Below are positions 9,889 to 22,100 of a stretch of 64,000 bases of DNA, piece by piece (the stretch's first letter is position 1; each line of letters starts with the position of its first letter). The position numbers were made by a program, and so were the translations under genes. This stretch comes from Pseudomonas sp. RIT288 (GTDB taxonomy: Bacteria > Pseudomonadota > Gammaproteobacteria > Pseudomonadales > Pseudomonadaceae), in the NCBI RefSeq assembly GCF_000631985.1, contig NZ_JFYN01000013.1:62001-126000 (forward strand), in the 5' to 3' direction. The notes under the pieces are model-generated. The model saw nothing but the letters and a program-made list of their open reading frames with translations, searched no databases and was not told where the DNA came from.

Positions 9889-12800
9889 AGGACGATCTCC
9901 ATTCGTTCGGTAATTGCGGCGTAGCCGGCCAGGGTCGGATGTTCGAACAGCGACCTGACATCGGCTTCCATGCCTTCCTGACGCAGCCGGCCGATCAGAC
10001 TGACCGCCAGCAGCGAGTGACCACCCAGTTCAAAGAAATGATCGTGGCGCCCTACCCGCTCGACGTTGAGCAACTCGGCCCAGAGCCGTGCGAGGGTGAT
10101 TTCGACGTCGCCCACCGGGGCTTCGTATTCGCGCACAGGCAGTGCGGCCTGATCCGGGGCCGGCAGCGCCTTGCGGTCGAGTTTGCCGTTGGGGCTCAGC
10201 GGCAGTGCATCGAGATGCACGAACAGCGCTGGCACCATGTAGTCCGGCAGATGCTCCAGCAAATGGCTGCGCAACACGTCGACTTCCAGGCGTGCCCCGG
10301 TGTAGTACGCCACCAGACGCTTGTCGCCGGATGCATCTTCGCGGGCGAGTACAGCGGCTTCCTGAATGCCGTCGATCCGGGTCAAACGTGCCTGAATCTC
10401 GCCGAGTTCGATGCGCAAACCACGGATCTTCACCTGATCGTCGTTGCGGCCGAGGTATTCGATATTGCCGTCCGGCAGATAGCGGGCGACGTCGCCGGTG
10501 CGGTACATGCGCCCATTGGCCAGGAACGGATCGTTGAGGAAGCGTTCGGCGTTCAGTTCAGGGCGATTCAGATAACCACGTGCGACCTGCACGCCACCGA
10601 TGTACAACTCGCCGGCCACGCCGTGCGGCACCGGTTGCTGCCGGGTATCGAGGATGTACATGCGGGTGTTGGCAATCGGTTTGCCGATCGGCGTGTTGTC
10701 CGGAGTGCTTTCCAGCGGCCCGGCGCAGCGCCACGCGGTCACGTCCACCGCCGCTTCGGTCGGGCCGTAGAGGTTGTGCAGTTCGCTGCCCGGCAGTTGC
10801 TGTTTGAAGCGCCGCACCACGCTGCCCGGCAACGCTTCTCCGCTGCACATCACCTGACGCAGGCTGGTGCAGCGTGCGGTGTCGGCGTGGGCGAGAAACA
10901 CGTCGAGCATCGATGGGACAAAGTGCAGCGTGGTGATGTGTTCGCGTTCGATCACTTCACTGAGGTATTTCGGATCTTTGTGCCCCTCGGGCCGGGCCAT
11001 GACCAATCGGGCGCCAGTCATCAACGGCCAGAAAAACTCCCAGACCGAGACGTCGAAGCTGAACGGGGTCTTTTGCAGCACCGTGTCGCTGGCGGTCAGT
11101 TGATAGGCGTCCTGCATCCACAGCAAGCGGTTGACCACCCCGGCGTGTTCGTTGATTACGCCTTTCGGTTGGCCAGTGGAACCGGAGGTATAGATCACGT
11201 ACGCGGTGTGCTGCGGGGTCAGTTCAGCGAGCGACAGATTGTCGGTCGGCAGCGCTTGCCAGTGCGGCTGATCCAGATCGATCACCGGCACGCCAGCGTC
11301 ACCGAGCAACGAACGCGTCGAACCCTGCACCAGCACCGCCAGCGGCACGCTGTCCTCCAGCATGTAGGCCAGACGTTCCAGCGGATACGCCGGATCCAGC
11401 GGCACATAACCGCCGCCGGCCTTGAGGATCGCCAGCAGCCCGACCACCATGTCCAGACCACGCTCGACGCAGAGCGCCACCCGCGCATCCGGCCCTATAC
11501 CCAATTCACGCAGGTGCCGCGCCAGTTGATTGGCCCGGGCATTGAGTTCGGCGTAGCTCAGTTGCTGCTCACCCGCTACCACGGCGGGCGCCTGCGGCGA
11601 GCGCGCCACTTGCGCCTCGAACAAGCCGTGAATGGTCTGCTCAAGGTTGTAATCGACCGCCGTTGCATTCAGGCCGAACAGCAACTGCTGGCGCTCGGCA
11701 TCCGCCAGCACCGGCAGGCGGTTCAAGGCCTGCTGCGGAGTCTGCTCCAGCGCCTCGACCAACCCCGCCAACGCCTGCTGCATGTAGCCACACACCCGCG
11801 CCGCGCCAATCTGCGAAGGGGTCATCGCCGTAAGGTCAAAACCCTGACCCAAGTCATCGACGTTGAAGCTCAGCGGATAGTTGGTGCGCTCCTCGCTGGA
11901 GAGGTTTTCGATGCCTTGCCAGGCCAGGCGATTGGCCTGCAATTGTTCTTCGCTGACGCTGTGCCGGTAGTTGAGCATGGCGCTGAACAGCGGCGACGGC
12001 GCAGCCACCCCGCTGCAACGCTGGGCCAATGCCAGTGACGCATGTTCATGGCCGAGCAATGCGGTCAGTTGGGAATGGGTGGCGCGCACTCCCGCGCGCA
12101 CCGAAATATCGCCCAGATCCACCCGCAGCGGCAGCGTGTTGATGAACATTCCCAGGCCGCGATCGGCGCCGGTACCGCCCTGCATCCGCCCCAGCAACAC
12201 GGTGCCGAACACCACGCGCTCATGTCCGGAGGTCGCCGCCAATACCTGGGCGAATGCCAGATGAAACAGGCTCGCGACACTCACGCCCATCTGCCGCGCC
12301 TGGCTGCGCAAGCGCCGCGCCAAACCTTCGGGCAGGCGCTGACGGACTTCTTCGATGTCATGGCCGTCACCGTGCACATCCAGCAAACCGAACGGCAGCG
12401 TTGGCTCGTCGATCTCGCCGAGCATCGCGCGGAAAAACCCTTCGTGCTCCTGCTCGCTGACGCCCAGCCGGGTCTGCGCCACGTAATTGCGATACGGCAC
12501 GGCGGGTATCAGGGTCTCGCCGTGACCGAAGAGCAGCGCCTGCAGTTCCTGCTGCACCACTTCCAGCGCCGTGTGATCCATGGCGATGTGATGGAACAGC
12601 AGCATGGCGACCACCCGGTCGTTGGCCGGATCCTGCGCATACACCAGGCGAACCAGCGGCGCCTGACTGAGGTCGATGCGGTAATGCCGCGCGTCGAAAC
12701 GCTCAAACAATTGCGCGAGTACGTCACCAGCGGCCGGGTCGAATGCAACTTCCTGCAGCGGCAGCTCAGCTTCGCGCCAGACCACTTGCACCGGCATCGC

Positions 12801-13129
12801 CAACCCTTCCCAGACCACGCCGGTGCGCAGAATGTCGTGCCGGGTCATGACCTGACGCAGCGCGGCGGCAAAGGCTTGCACGCGTTCGAGGCTGTCGAAT
12901 GCCAGGCGCGATTGCAGCAGGTACGGATCACCCTGCCCGGCGCTCAGGTGGTGATAAAGAATGCCTTCCTGCAATGGCGCCAGCGGATAAATGTCCTGCA
13001 CGTTGACGGCACCGCCCGGCACCGTGGCAACGATACGTTCGAGGCTCTGCTGATCCAGTTGCAGCAGGGTCAGCATGTCTGGAGTGATGTGCGTGCAACC
13101 GAGTGGAATCAGGTTGTCCGGCACCGCGA
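9885..13129 (-). other. NRPS module 6: C/E-A(Ser)-T
   Basis: The C domain has YHHLSAGQGDPY and HHIAMDH, dual C/E type. The A pocket reads approximately DVWHMSLVDK (FDVSVW, LHFVP, VMCSGE, NLYGPTEAAVD), a Ser code. T-domain Ser is at 10014-10016. After the T domain only a short tail remains before the stop. Confidence 0.82.
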
Positions 13130-16100
13130 CTTCGCGACCACTGCCGACGGCGGCGGCCAGCGCGGCGAGGGTCGGCTGGCTGAACAGCACGCGCACGTCG
13201 GTGCTCAGGCCGAGCTGACGCATGCGTTCGATCAGGTTCACCGCCAGCAGCGAATGGCCGCCCAGTTCAAAGAAGTTGTCGTGACGCCCGACCTGTTCGA
13301 CCTGCAGCACCTCGGCCCAGACCTGCGCCAGCGCGGTTTCCACCGGCCCTTGCGGGGCTGCGTATTCGCGGCTGAGCCAGGCGTCCTGATCCGGTTCGGG
13401 CAAGGCCTTGCGGTCGAGTTTGCCGTTGGCGGTCAGTGGCAGCGCCTCAAGCCGGACGTAGGCTGCCGGCACCAGTGCCTGCGGCAAGCGTGCCTGCAGA
13501 TGCGCGCGCAGGTCCTCGATATCCACCGTTGTGCGAGCCGTGAACCAGGCGATCAACCGCGCCTCGCGCACCAGCACCACCGCGTCCTGCACCGCCGCAT
13601 GGCTGGACAGCGCGGCTTCGATTTCACCCAGTTCCACACGCACGCCGCGCAGTTTGACCTGATCGTCGTTACGCCCCAGGTACTCGATATTGCCGTCGGC
13701 CAGCCAACGCGCGAGGTCGCCGGTGCGGTACATGCGCGCCTGCGGTTCGTCACTGAACGGGTCTTCGAGGAAACGTTCGGCGGTCAGCTCGGGACGGTTC
13801 AGATAACCACGGGCCACACCCGCGCCACCGACGTACAGTTCACCGGCAACCCCCACCGGCACCGGACGTTGTTGTTCGTCGAGCAGGTAAACCCTGGCGT
13901 TGCTCATCGGCCGGCCGATGTGCAGCAATTGCCCGGCATGGATCTGCCCGGATGTCGCGACCACCGTGGCCTCGGTCGGGCCATAGTTGTTGATCACGGC
14001 AAAGGTCTGCTCACGCGAGAACTGGCGCAACTTGTCGCCACCGATCAACAGCGTGCGCAAAGTCGGGTGACTCAGCTCACGACTGAAGGCGTATTCGGCA
14101 ATCGGCGTCGGCAGGAAGCTCACTTGCAACGGTTGCGCGCGCCACCAGTCGAGCAGTTCAGCGAGGTGTTCGTTGCTGATCGACTGCGGCGGCAGGTGCA
14201 GGGTCGCGCCGACACACAGCGCCGGCCAGACCTCCCAGGCCATCGCGTCGAAACCGCAACCGGCGACACTGGCGGTGTGGCTGCCGGCACGCAGGTCGAA
14301 CGCCTCGCAGTGCCAGTGCACAAGGTTTTCCAGGGTCGCGTGTTCGACCATCACGCCTTTCGGCTGGCCGGTGGACCCGGAGGTGTAGATCACGTAGGCC
14401 AGATGCGCCGGGGTCAGCGTCGGCAGTTGCGGATTGGTCTCCGGCAGGTGCTCCCAGAGGACGTGGTCCAGATCGATCACCGGCACCCGGCCCAGCAGCT
14501 CGCGGGTCGCGCCCTGCGCCAGCACCGCCACCGGATCGCTGTCCTGCAACAGGTAGGCGATGCGTTCGGCCGGGTACGCCGGGTCGATTGGCACGTAACC
14601 GGCGCCGGCCTTGAGAATCGCCAGCAGCGCCACCAGCATCTGCGGGCTGCGTTGCAGGCACACGGCGATCCGGTCGTCCGGTTGCACGCCGAGGCCGAGC
14701 AAGTGATGGGCCAGGCGATTGGCCTGCTGATTGAGTTGCGCATAGGTCAGTTGCTGCGTGCCCTGCACCACCGCCAATGCCTGCGGATGCTGCTCGGCCT
14801 GCACTTGCACCAGCGCCTGAATCGTTGCACCGCGCGGATACGCCGCGGCAGTCGGGTTGAAACCGATCAGCAAGCGCTGGTATTCCTCGACCGAAAGAAT
14901 CGGCAAACGGTTGAGCGGACGCTGTGGCGCCTGTTCCAGCGCGTGCACCAGATGCTCCAGCGCGGTGTGCAGGTAGCCACAGATCCGCTGCGCGCCGATC
15001 TGCGCCAACGCCAGCACGGACAGGGAAAAGCCTGTGCCGAGATCGTCGACGCTGAGGGTCAGCGGATAGTTGCTGCGCTCTTCGCCGCCGAGCAATTGCA
15101 CGCCTTCCCAGATGCCCTGACCGTCACGCGGCTGCGTCTCGGCGACGGTATGCCGGTAGTTGAGCAAGGCGCTGAACAGCGGCGCCCCGGACACCGCGCT
15201 GCAGCGCTGGGCCAGCGCCAGTGGCGCGTGTTCATGGGCGAGCAGCGCGGTCAGCCGTGCGTGGGTGGTCTTGACCGCAGAGCGCACGCCTTCGCTGACA
15301 TCCACCCGCAGCGGCAAGGTATTGATGAACACGCCGAGGGTGCGATCCGCGCCCTCGCCGCCCTGCAAGCGACCCAACAGCACCGTGCCGAAGACCACGT
15401 CGCGACGGTTGGCAAGCACGCCCACCACCTGCGCCCAGGCCAGGTGCATCAGGCTCGCCGGGCTGACACCCAACTGCCGCGCCTGTTCCCGCAGGCGCAG
15501 GGTCAACCCGGCATCGACGGCTTGCTGCGCCTCCTCGATGTCGCCACCATCGCCTTGCACGTCGTGCAGGCCGAACGGCAGGGTCGGTTCGTCGATATCG
15601 CCGAGCATGTCGCGGAAGAACGTTTCGTGTTCCTGTTCGCTGGCCCCCAGACGCGCTTGCGCCACGTAGTTGCGATACGGCATCGGCGTGCCGAGGCTGT
15701 CGGCCTGATCGAACATGAACGCGCGCATCTCTTGGCCCACCACCTCCATGGCGGTGTGGTCGAGGATCAGGTGCTGGAACAATATGATCGCCACCACCCG
15801 TTGCTGCGCCGGATCTTCGGCGTAGACGATGCGCATCAGCGGCGCCTGGCTCAGGTCGAGGCGGTTGTGCCGGGCATCGAACCGCGCGTGCAACTGCTCA
15901 AGGACGTCGCCCTGCGCCGGGTCCAGCGGCACCGCTTGCACCACCAGCGGCGCCTGGCGCCAGACCACTTGCTGCGGGCTCGCCAGCCCTTCCCAGACCA
16001 CACTGGTGCGCAGAATGTCGTGACGGGCGATAACCTGCTGCAAGGCATGGCTGAAGGTGCGCAGACGCTCGACGCTGTCGAAGATCAGCCGCGATTGCAG

Positions 16101-19100
16101 CAGGTACGGATCGCCCTGTTCGGCGCTCAAGTGGTGGTAAAGAATGCCTTCCTGCAACGGTGCCAGCGGATAAATGTCCTGCACGTTGGCCGCGCCACCC
16201 GGCACGGTGGCGACGATGCGCTCGATGCTCGCCTGATCGAGTTCGGTCAGGCTGAGCATGTCCGGGGTGATGTGCGTGCAGCCCGGCGGAATGCGGTTGG
16301 CCGGCACTTCGATTTCGCGACCGCTGCCGACTGCGGCGGCCAGTGCAGCCAGGGTCGGCTGATTGAACAGCACGCGCACGTCGGCCGCGAGGTCGATCTG
16401 GCGCATGCGTTCGATCAGGCTCACCGCCAACAGCGAATGCCCGCCCAGTTCAAAGAAGTTGTCGTGGCGCCCGACCCGCTCGACCTTCAGCACGTCGATC
16501 CAGATCTGCGCCAGCGCGGTTTCCACCGCACCGTGTGGCGCCTCATATTCGCGGCTGAGCCACGCGCCGTGCTCCGGTTCCGGCAAGGCCTTGCGGTCGA
16601 TCTTGCCGTTGGCGGTCAGCGGCAATGCATCCAGCCGCACGTAAGCCGCCGGCAGCAGCGCATCCGGCAAGCGTGCCTGTAAATGCGCGTGCAACTGTTG
16701 AATATCGACCGCCGTGCGCTCGGTGAACCACGCAATCAGCCGCCCGTCGCGGACCAGTACCACGGCTTCCTGCAGCGCAGCGTGACTACCAAGCGCGGCT
16801 TCGATTTCACCGAGTTCGATACGCACGCCACGCAGTTTGACCTGATCATCGTTGCGCCCCAGATACTCGATATTGCCGTCAGCCAGCCAACGCGCCTGAT
16901 CGCCGGTACGGTACATGCGCGCCCGCGGCTCGTCGCTGAACGGATCGAACAGGAACTGCGCAGCGGTCAGCTCGGGGCGATTCAGATAACCGCGCGCCAC
17001 GCCCGCCCCGCCGACATACAACTCGCCCGCCACGCCCACCGGCACCGGGCGCTGCTCAGCGTCCAGCACATAGACTCTGGCATTGGCGATCGGGCGGCCG
17101 ATATGCAGCGGCGGGGCCAGCGAGACCGGCCCCGAGGTGGCGACCACCGTCGCTTCCGTCGGGCCATAGTTGTTGATCACTGCGAAGGTTTGCTGGCGAC
17201 TGAACTGACGCAGTCGGTCGCCGCCGATCAGCAGCGTACGCAAGGTCGGGTGCTGCAATTGCCGGCTGAACGCGTATTCGGCCACCGGCGTCGGCAAGAA
17301 GCTCACCTGCAACGGCTGCGCGCACCACCAGTCGAGCAACTCGTCCAGATGCTCGTTACGGATCGACGGCGGCGGCAGGTGCAAGGTCGCGCCGACACAC
17401 AGTGCCGGCCAGACTTCCCAGGCCATCGCATCGAAACCGAAGCCGGCGACGCTCGCGGTCTGGCTGCCGGCCTGCAAGTCGAAGGCTTCAGCGTGCCAGT
17501 GCACAAGGTTTTCCAGGGTCGCATGTTCGACCATCACCCCTTTCGGTTGGCCGGTGGAGCCAGAGGTGTAGATCACGTAAGCCAGATGGTTCGGCGTCAA
17601 TGCTGGCAGCTGCGGATTGGCACCCGACAGGTGCTGCCAGTCGTCGCGGTCCAGATCGATGATCGGTACGCCACCGAGCAGATCGCGGATCGACGCCTGC
17701 GCCACGACCGCCACGGGGGCGCAGTCCTGCAACAGATAGGCGATGCGTTCCGGCGGATACGCCGGATCGACCGGCACATAACCGGCGCCGGCCTTGAGGA
17801 TCGCCAGCAGCGCGACCAGCATGTCCGGGCTGCGCCGGGCGCACAGGGCGACCCGATCATCGGGTTGCACGCCAAGGCCGATCAGGTGATGCGCCAGGCG
17901 ATTGGCCCGCTGATTGAGTTCGCCATAGCGCAACTGCTGCGCACCTTGCACCGCCGCCAACGCCTCGGGGCGCGCTGCCGCCTGGGCCTCGAACAAACGC
18001 TGCACGGTCTGCGCCTGCGGATAATCGCGACCGGTGATGTTAAAGCCGACCAGGACCCGCTGCCGTTCGCTCGGCGACAGCACCGAGATCTGCCGCAGCG
18101 GCGTGACCGGATTGTGCTCGAGTGCGCTGAGTAAATTGTGCAGCGCGGTCTGCAGGTAATCGCAGACCCGCGCGCCGTCCACTTGTGGCAGCGCTTGCAC
18201 GCTCAGGCGGAAACCTGTGCCGAGGTCATCGACGCTGACCACCAGCGGATAGTTGCTGCGCTCGCGCGAGCTGAGAATCTCGATCCCGTCCCAGGCCACG
18301 CCTGCCGGTTGCGCCGCGCTGTGACGGTAGTTGAGCAAGCTGCTGAACAGCGGCAGCGACGCAGCCACACCGCTGCAACGCTGGGCCAGCGACAGCGAGG
18401 CCTGCTCATGCGCCAGCAGTTGCGCCAGACGCTCATGAGTAGCACGCACGCCTTGCTGCACCGCGGTCGCGCCGACACTGACCCGCAACGGCAAGGTGTT
18501 GATGAACATGCCGAGTGCGCGATCAGCGCCCTCGCCGCCCTGCATGCGCCCGAGCAGCACGGTGCCGAACACCACCTCTTCACGCCCTGAAACCTGTGCC
18601 AGCACCTGGCCCCAGGCCTGGTGCACGAGGCTGGCCGCGCTGATGCCGAGGCGGCGCGCCTGCTCGCGCAGACGCTCGGCCACGCTGGCGTCCAGCGCCT
18701 GCTCACTGTCGACGATGCTGCTGCCGTCGCCATGTACGTCCTGCACACCGAAGGCCACGGTCGGCTCGTCGATGTCGCCGAGCATGTCGCGGAAGAACGC
18801 TTCATGCGCCGGAGTATCGGCGTGCTGTTGCGCCTGCGCCACGTAGTTGCGGTACTGCACCGGCATCGGCAGATCGGCGCCGCTCGGGTACAGGCTGTCG
18901 TTCATTTCCGCGAGCAACACTTCCAGTGCGGTGTGGTCGAGCACGATGTGGTGCAGCAACAGGATGCCGACCCAGCGCTGTTGTTCACGGTCTTCGGTAT
19001 AGGCCAGACGCATCAGCGGCGCCCGGCGCAGGTCGAGGCGGTAGTGCCGTGGATCGAACCGCGCCTGCATCTGCTCCAGCACATCGCCCTCAAGCAGGTC

Positions 19101-22100
19101 GGCATCGACCCGTTCCAGCGCCAGCGGCGCCTCGCGCCAGACCACTTGCACCGGCTGTTCAAGCCCTTCCCAGACCACGCTGGTGCGCAGAATGTCGTGG
19201 CGCGCGATCACCGCGTTCAATGCACGGACAAAGGCCTTGATCTGTGTCAGTCCGGCGAAGGCGAATTGCGCCTGCAACACGTACGGGTCACCGGCGCTGG
19301 TCGCCAGATGGTGATAGAGAATCCCCGCCTGCAACGGTGCCAGACCATAGATGTCCTGCACATTGCCAACGCCGCCGGGCACACTGGCGACCACGCGGTC
19401 GATGGCAGCCTGATCCAGCGTGGCCAGCGGCAGCATGTCGGGGGTGATCCGCGTGCAATCGGCGGCAATCAGATTGTCCGGCACCCGCAGGGTATGACGG
19501 TGACTCAGGGTCGCCGCCAGCGCCGCGACGCTCGGCTGGCCGAACAGCACGCGCACGTCGCACTGCAAGTCGTGCTGGCGCATGCGCTCGATCAGTTTCA
19601 CCGCCAACAGCGAATGGCCGCCGAGTTCGAAGAAGTTGTCGTGCCGCCCGACCTGCTCGACACCGAGCAGGGTCTGCCAGATCCCGGCGATCAGGGTTTC
19701 CACCGGCCCCAGCGGGGCTTCGAAACCGCGACGGGCGAACGCATCGCAGTCCGGTTGCGGCAAGGCCTTGCGATCGAGCTTGCCGTTGGTGGTCAGCGGT
19801 AAGGCGTCGAGGCGCACAAACGCGCTCGGCACCATGTAGTCGGCCAGCGACAGCAGCAACTCGTCGCGCAATTGCGCAGCGCTCGGCTCAGTACCTTCGG
19901 CGGCCAGCCAGTAGGCCACCAGACGCTTGTCACCGGGGCTGTCTTCACGGGCGATCACCACCGCTTCGCGCACCCCGGCGCAGGCTGCGAGGCGAGCTTC
20001 GATTTCACCGAGTTCGATGCGGAAACCACGGATCTTCACTTGATCGTCGTTGCGCCCCAAGTATTCAAGGCTGCCATCGGCGTTTCGGCGTGCGAGGTCG
20101 CCGGTCTTGTACAGACGCGCCTCGGCACGGCCGCTGAACGGGTCGGCAATAAAGCGTTCGGCGGTCAACGCCTCGCGGTTGAGGTAGCCCCGGGCAACCC
20201 CGGCGCCACCGACGTACAACTCGCCGATCACGCCGACCGGTACCGGTTCGCGCTGCGCGTCGAGCACGTACAGTTGCAGGTCGGGGATGCCCACACCGAT
20301 CGGGCTGTGCCCGACCAGTAACGCGTCCGCTGCCTCCAGTGGGCGATAGGTCACGTGCACCGTGGTTTCAGTGATGCCGTACATGTTCACCAGCCGCGTA
20401 CCGGCATTGCCGACCCGCGCGTACCACGGTTTGAGCAGGCCCGGCTCCAGCGCTTCACCACCGAAAATCACTTCGCGCAACGAGTGCTGCAACGGGCTGC
20501 GGCCCTGCGCGGCGATCAACTGGCGGAAGGCGCTCGGCGTTTGATTGAGTACGGTCACGCCGCTGCGGCACAGCAATGCGTAGCAGTCGTCCGGCGAGCG
20601 GCTGACCGCCTGCGGCACCAGCAACAGCTGACCGCCAAACGCCAGCGCGCCCCAGATCTCCCAGACCGAGAAATCGAAAGCGAAGGAATGGAACAGCGCC
20701 CACACGTCCTGCGGGTTGAAGTTGAACCCGTCGTGGGTCGCCGAAAACAGCCGCACCACGTTGCGGTGTTCGACCATTACGCCTTTGGGCAGCCCGGTGG
20801 AGCCGGAGGTATAGATCACGTAGGCGAGATGGCTGGGGCTCAGCTCGGGAATCTGCGGATTGCTGCTGAGTTCAGCCTGCAACTGCACGCTGTCCAGATC
20901 GATGATCGGCACGTTGAGCACGCCAACCCGGTCCAGCGTATCGGCCTGGGTCAGCACCGCCACCGGGGCGCTGTCCTGCAGGGTGTAGGCGATGCGCTCC
21001 AGCGGATACGCCGGGTCGATCGGCACATAACCGGCACCAGCCTTGAGCACCCCGAGCAGGCCGATGAGCATCTGCGGGCCGCGCTCGACACAGATCGCCA
21101 CGCGCTGATCCGGGCGAATCCCCTGTGCCAGCAGGTGATGCGCAAGCTGATTGGCACGGCGATTGAGTTCGCCGTAGCTCAGCGCCTGCTCCTCGAACAG
21201 CAGCGCTGTGGCCTCGGGGCGCGCCGCCGCATGGGCTTCGAACTGCTGGTGAATCAGCGGCGTTTCCGGGAACTGTGGCAACGGCGAGTTGACCCCGTGC
21301 ACCAGGTATTCACGCTCGGCCGCCGGCAGAATGTTCAGCCGTTGCAGCGGCGCATCCGGGGTCAATTGCAAGGCCTGCAGCAAGCTGTGCAACGCGCTGT
21401 GCAGATAAGCGGCGATGCGTTCGGCACCCAGCGCCGCATCCGCCAGCGCGGTGATGCGCAAGTCTTCGCCGAGGTCGTCGATGTTGATCGTCAGCGGGTA
21501 GTTGGTGCGTTCGCGCGCGCCCAGCACTTGCACGCCGGGGGCCAGTTCGCTGACCTCGGCGATCTCTTCACTGCTGCTGTGACGATAGTTGAGGATCGCG
21601 CTGAACAACGGCGTCGGCACCGCCACCGCACTGCAACGCTGGGCCAGTGCCAGCGAGGTCTGTTCATGGCCGAGCAACGCGGTCAGGCGTCGATGGGTTG
21701 CCAGCACCCCGGCACGCACGCCGTCCTGCCCGACATCCACCCGCAGCGGCAAGGTGTTGATGAACATTCCCAGCGCCTGTTCGCCGCCCTCGCCCGCCTC
21801 CATCCGCCCCAGCAGCACGGTGCCGAACACCACCGCCGTGCGCCCCGACAACTGGCCGAGCACCCGCGCCAGCGCCAGGTGCATCAGGCTCGCAACGCTG
21901 ACGCCGAGCTGACGCGCCTGGCCGCGCAGTTGCCGGCTGAAATCGGTGTCGAGCATCAGCAAGGCTTCTTCGATACCCTGCCCGTCGCCCTGCACATCCT
22001 GCAGACCACAGGGCAAGGTCGGCTCGTCGATGTCGGCGAGCATCTCGCGGAAAAACCCTTCGTGAACCTGTTCGTCCAGGCGCAGACGGGCCTTGGCCAG

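Noticed and set aside
12042..16682. A 1546-codon open frame on the plus strand, with others at 9861-12038, 20355-22979 and 26137-28098
   Set aside because: They lie opposite the NRPS genes, whose minus-strand frame encodes complete C-A-T modules. The plus-strand translations show no known domain and arise from GC-rich codon bias.
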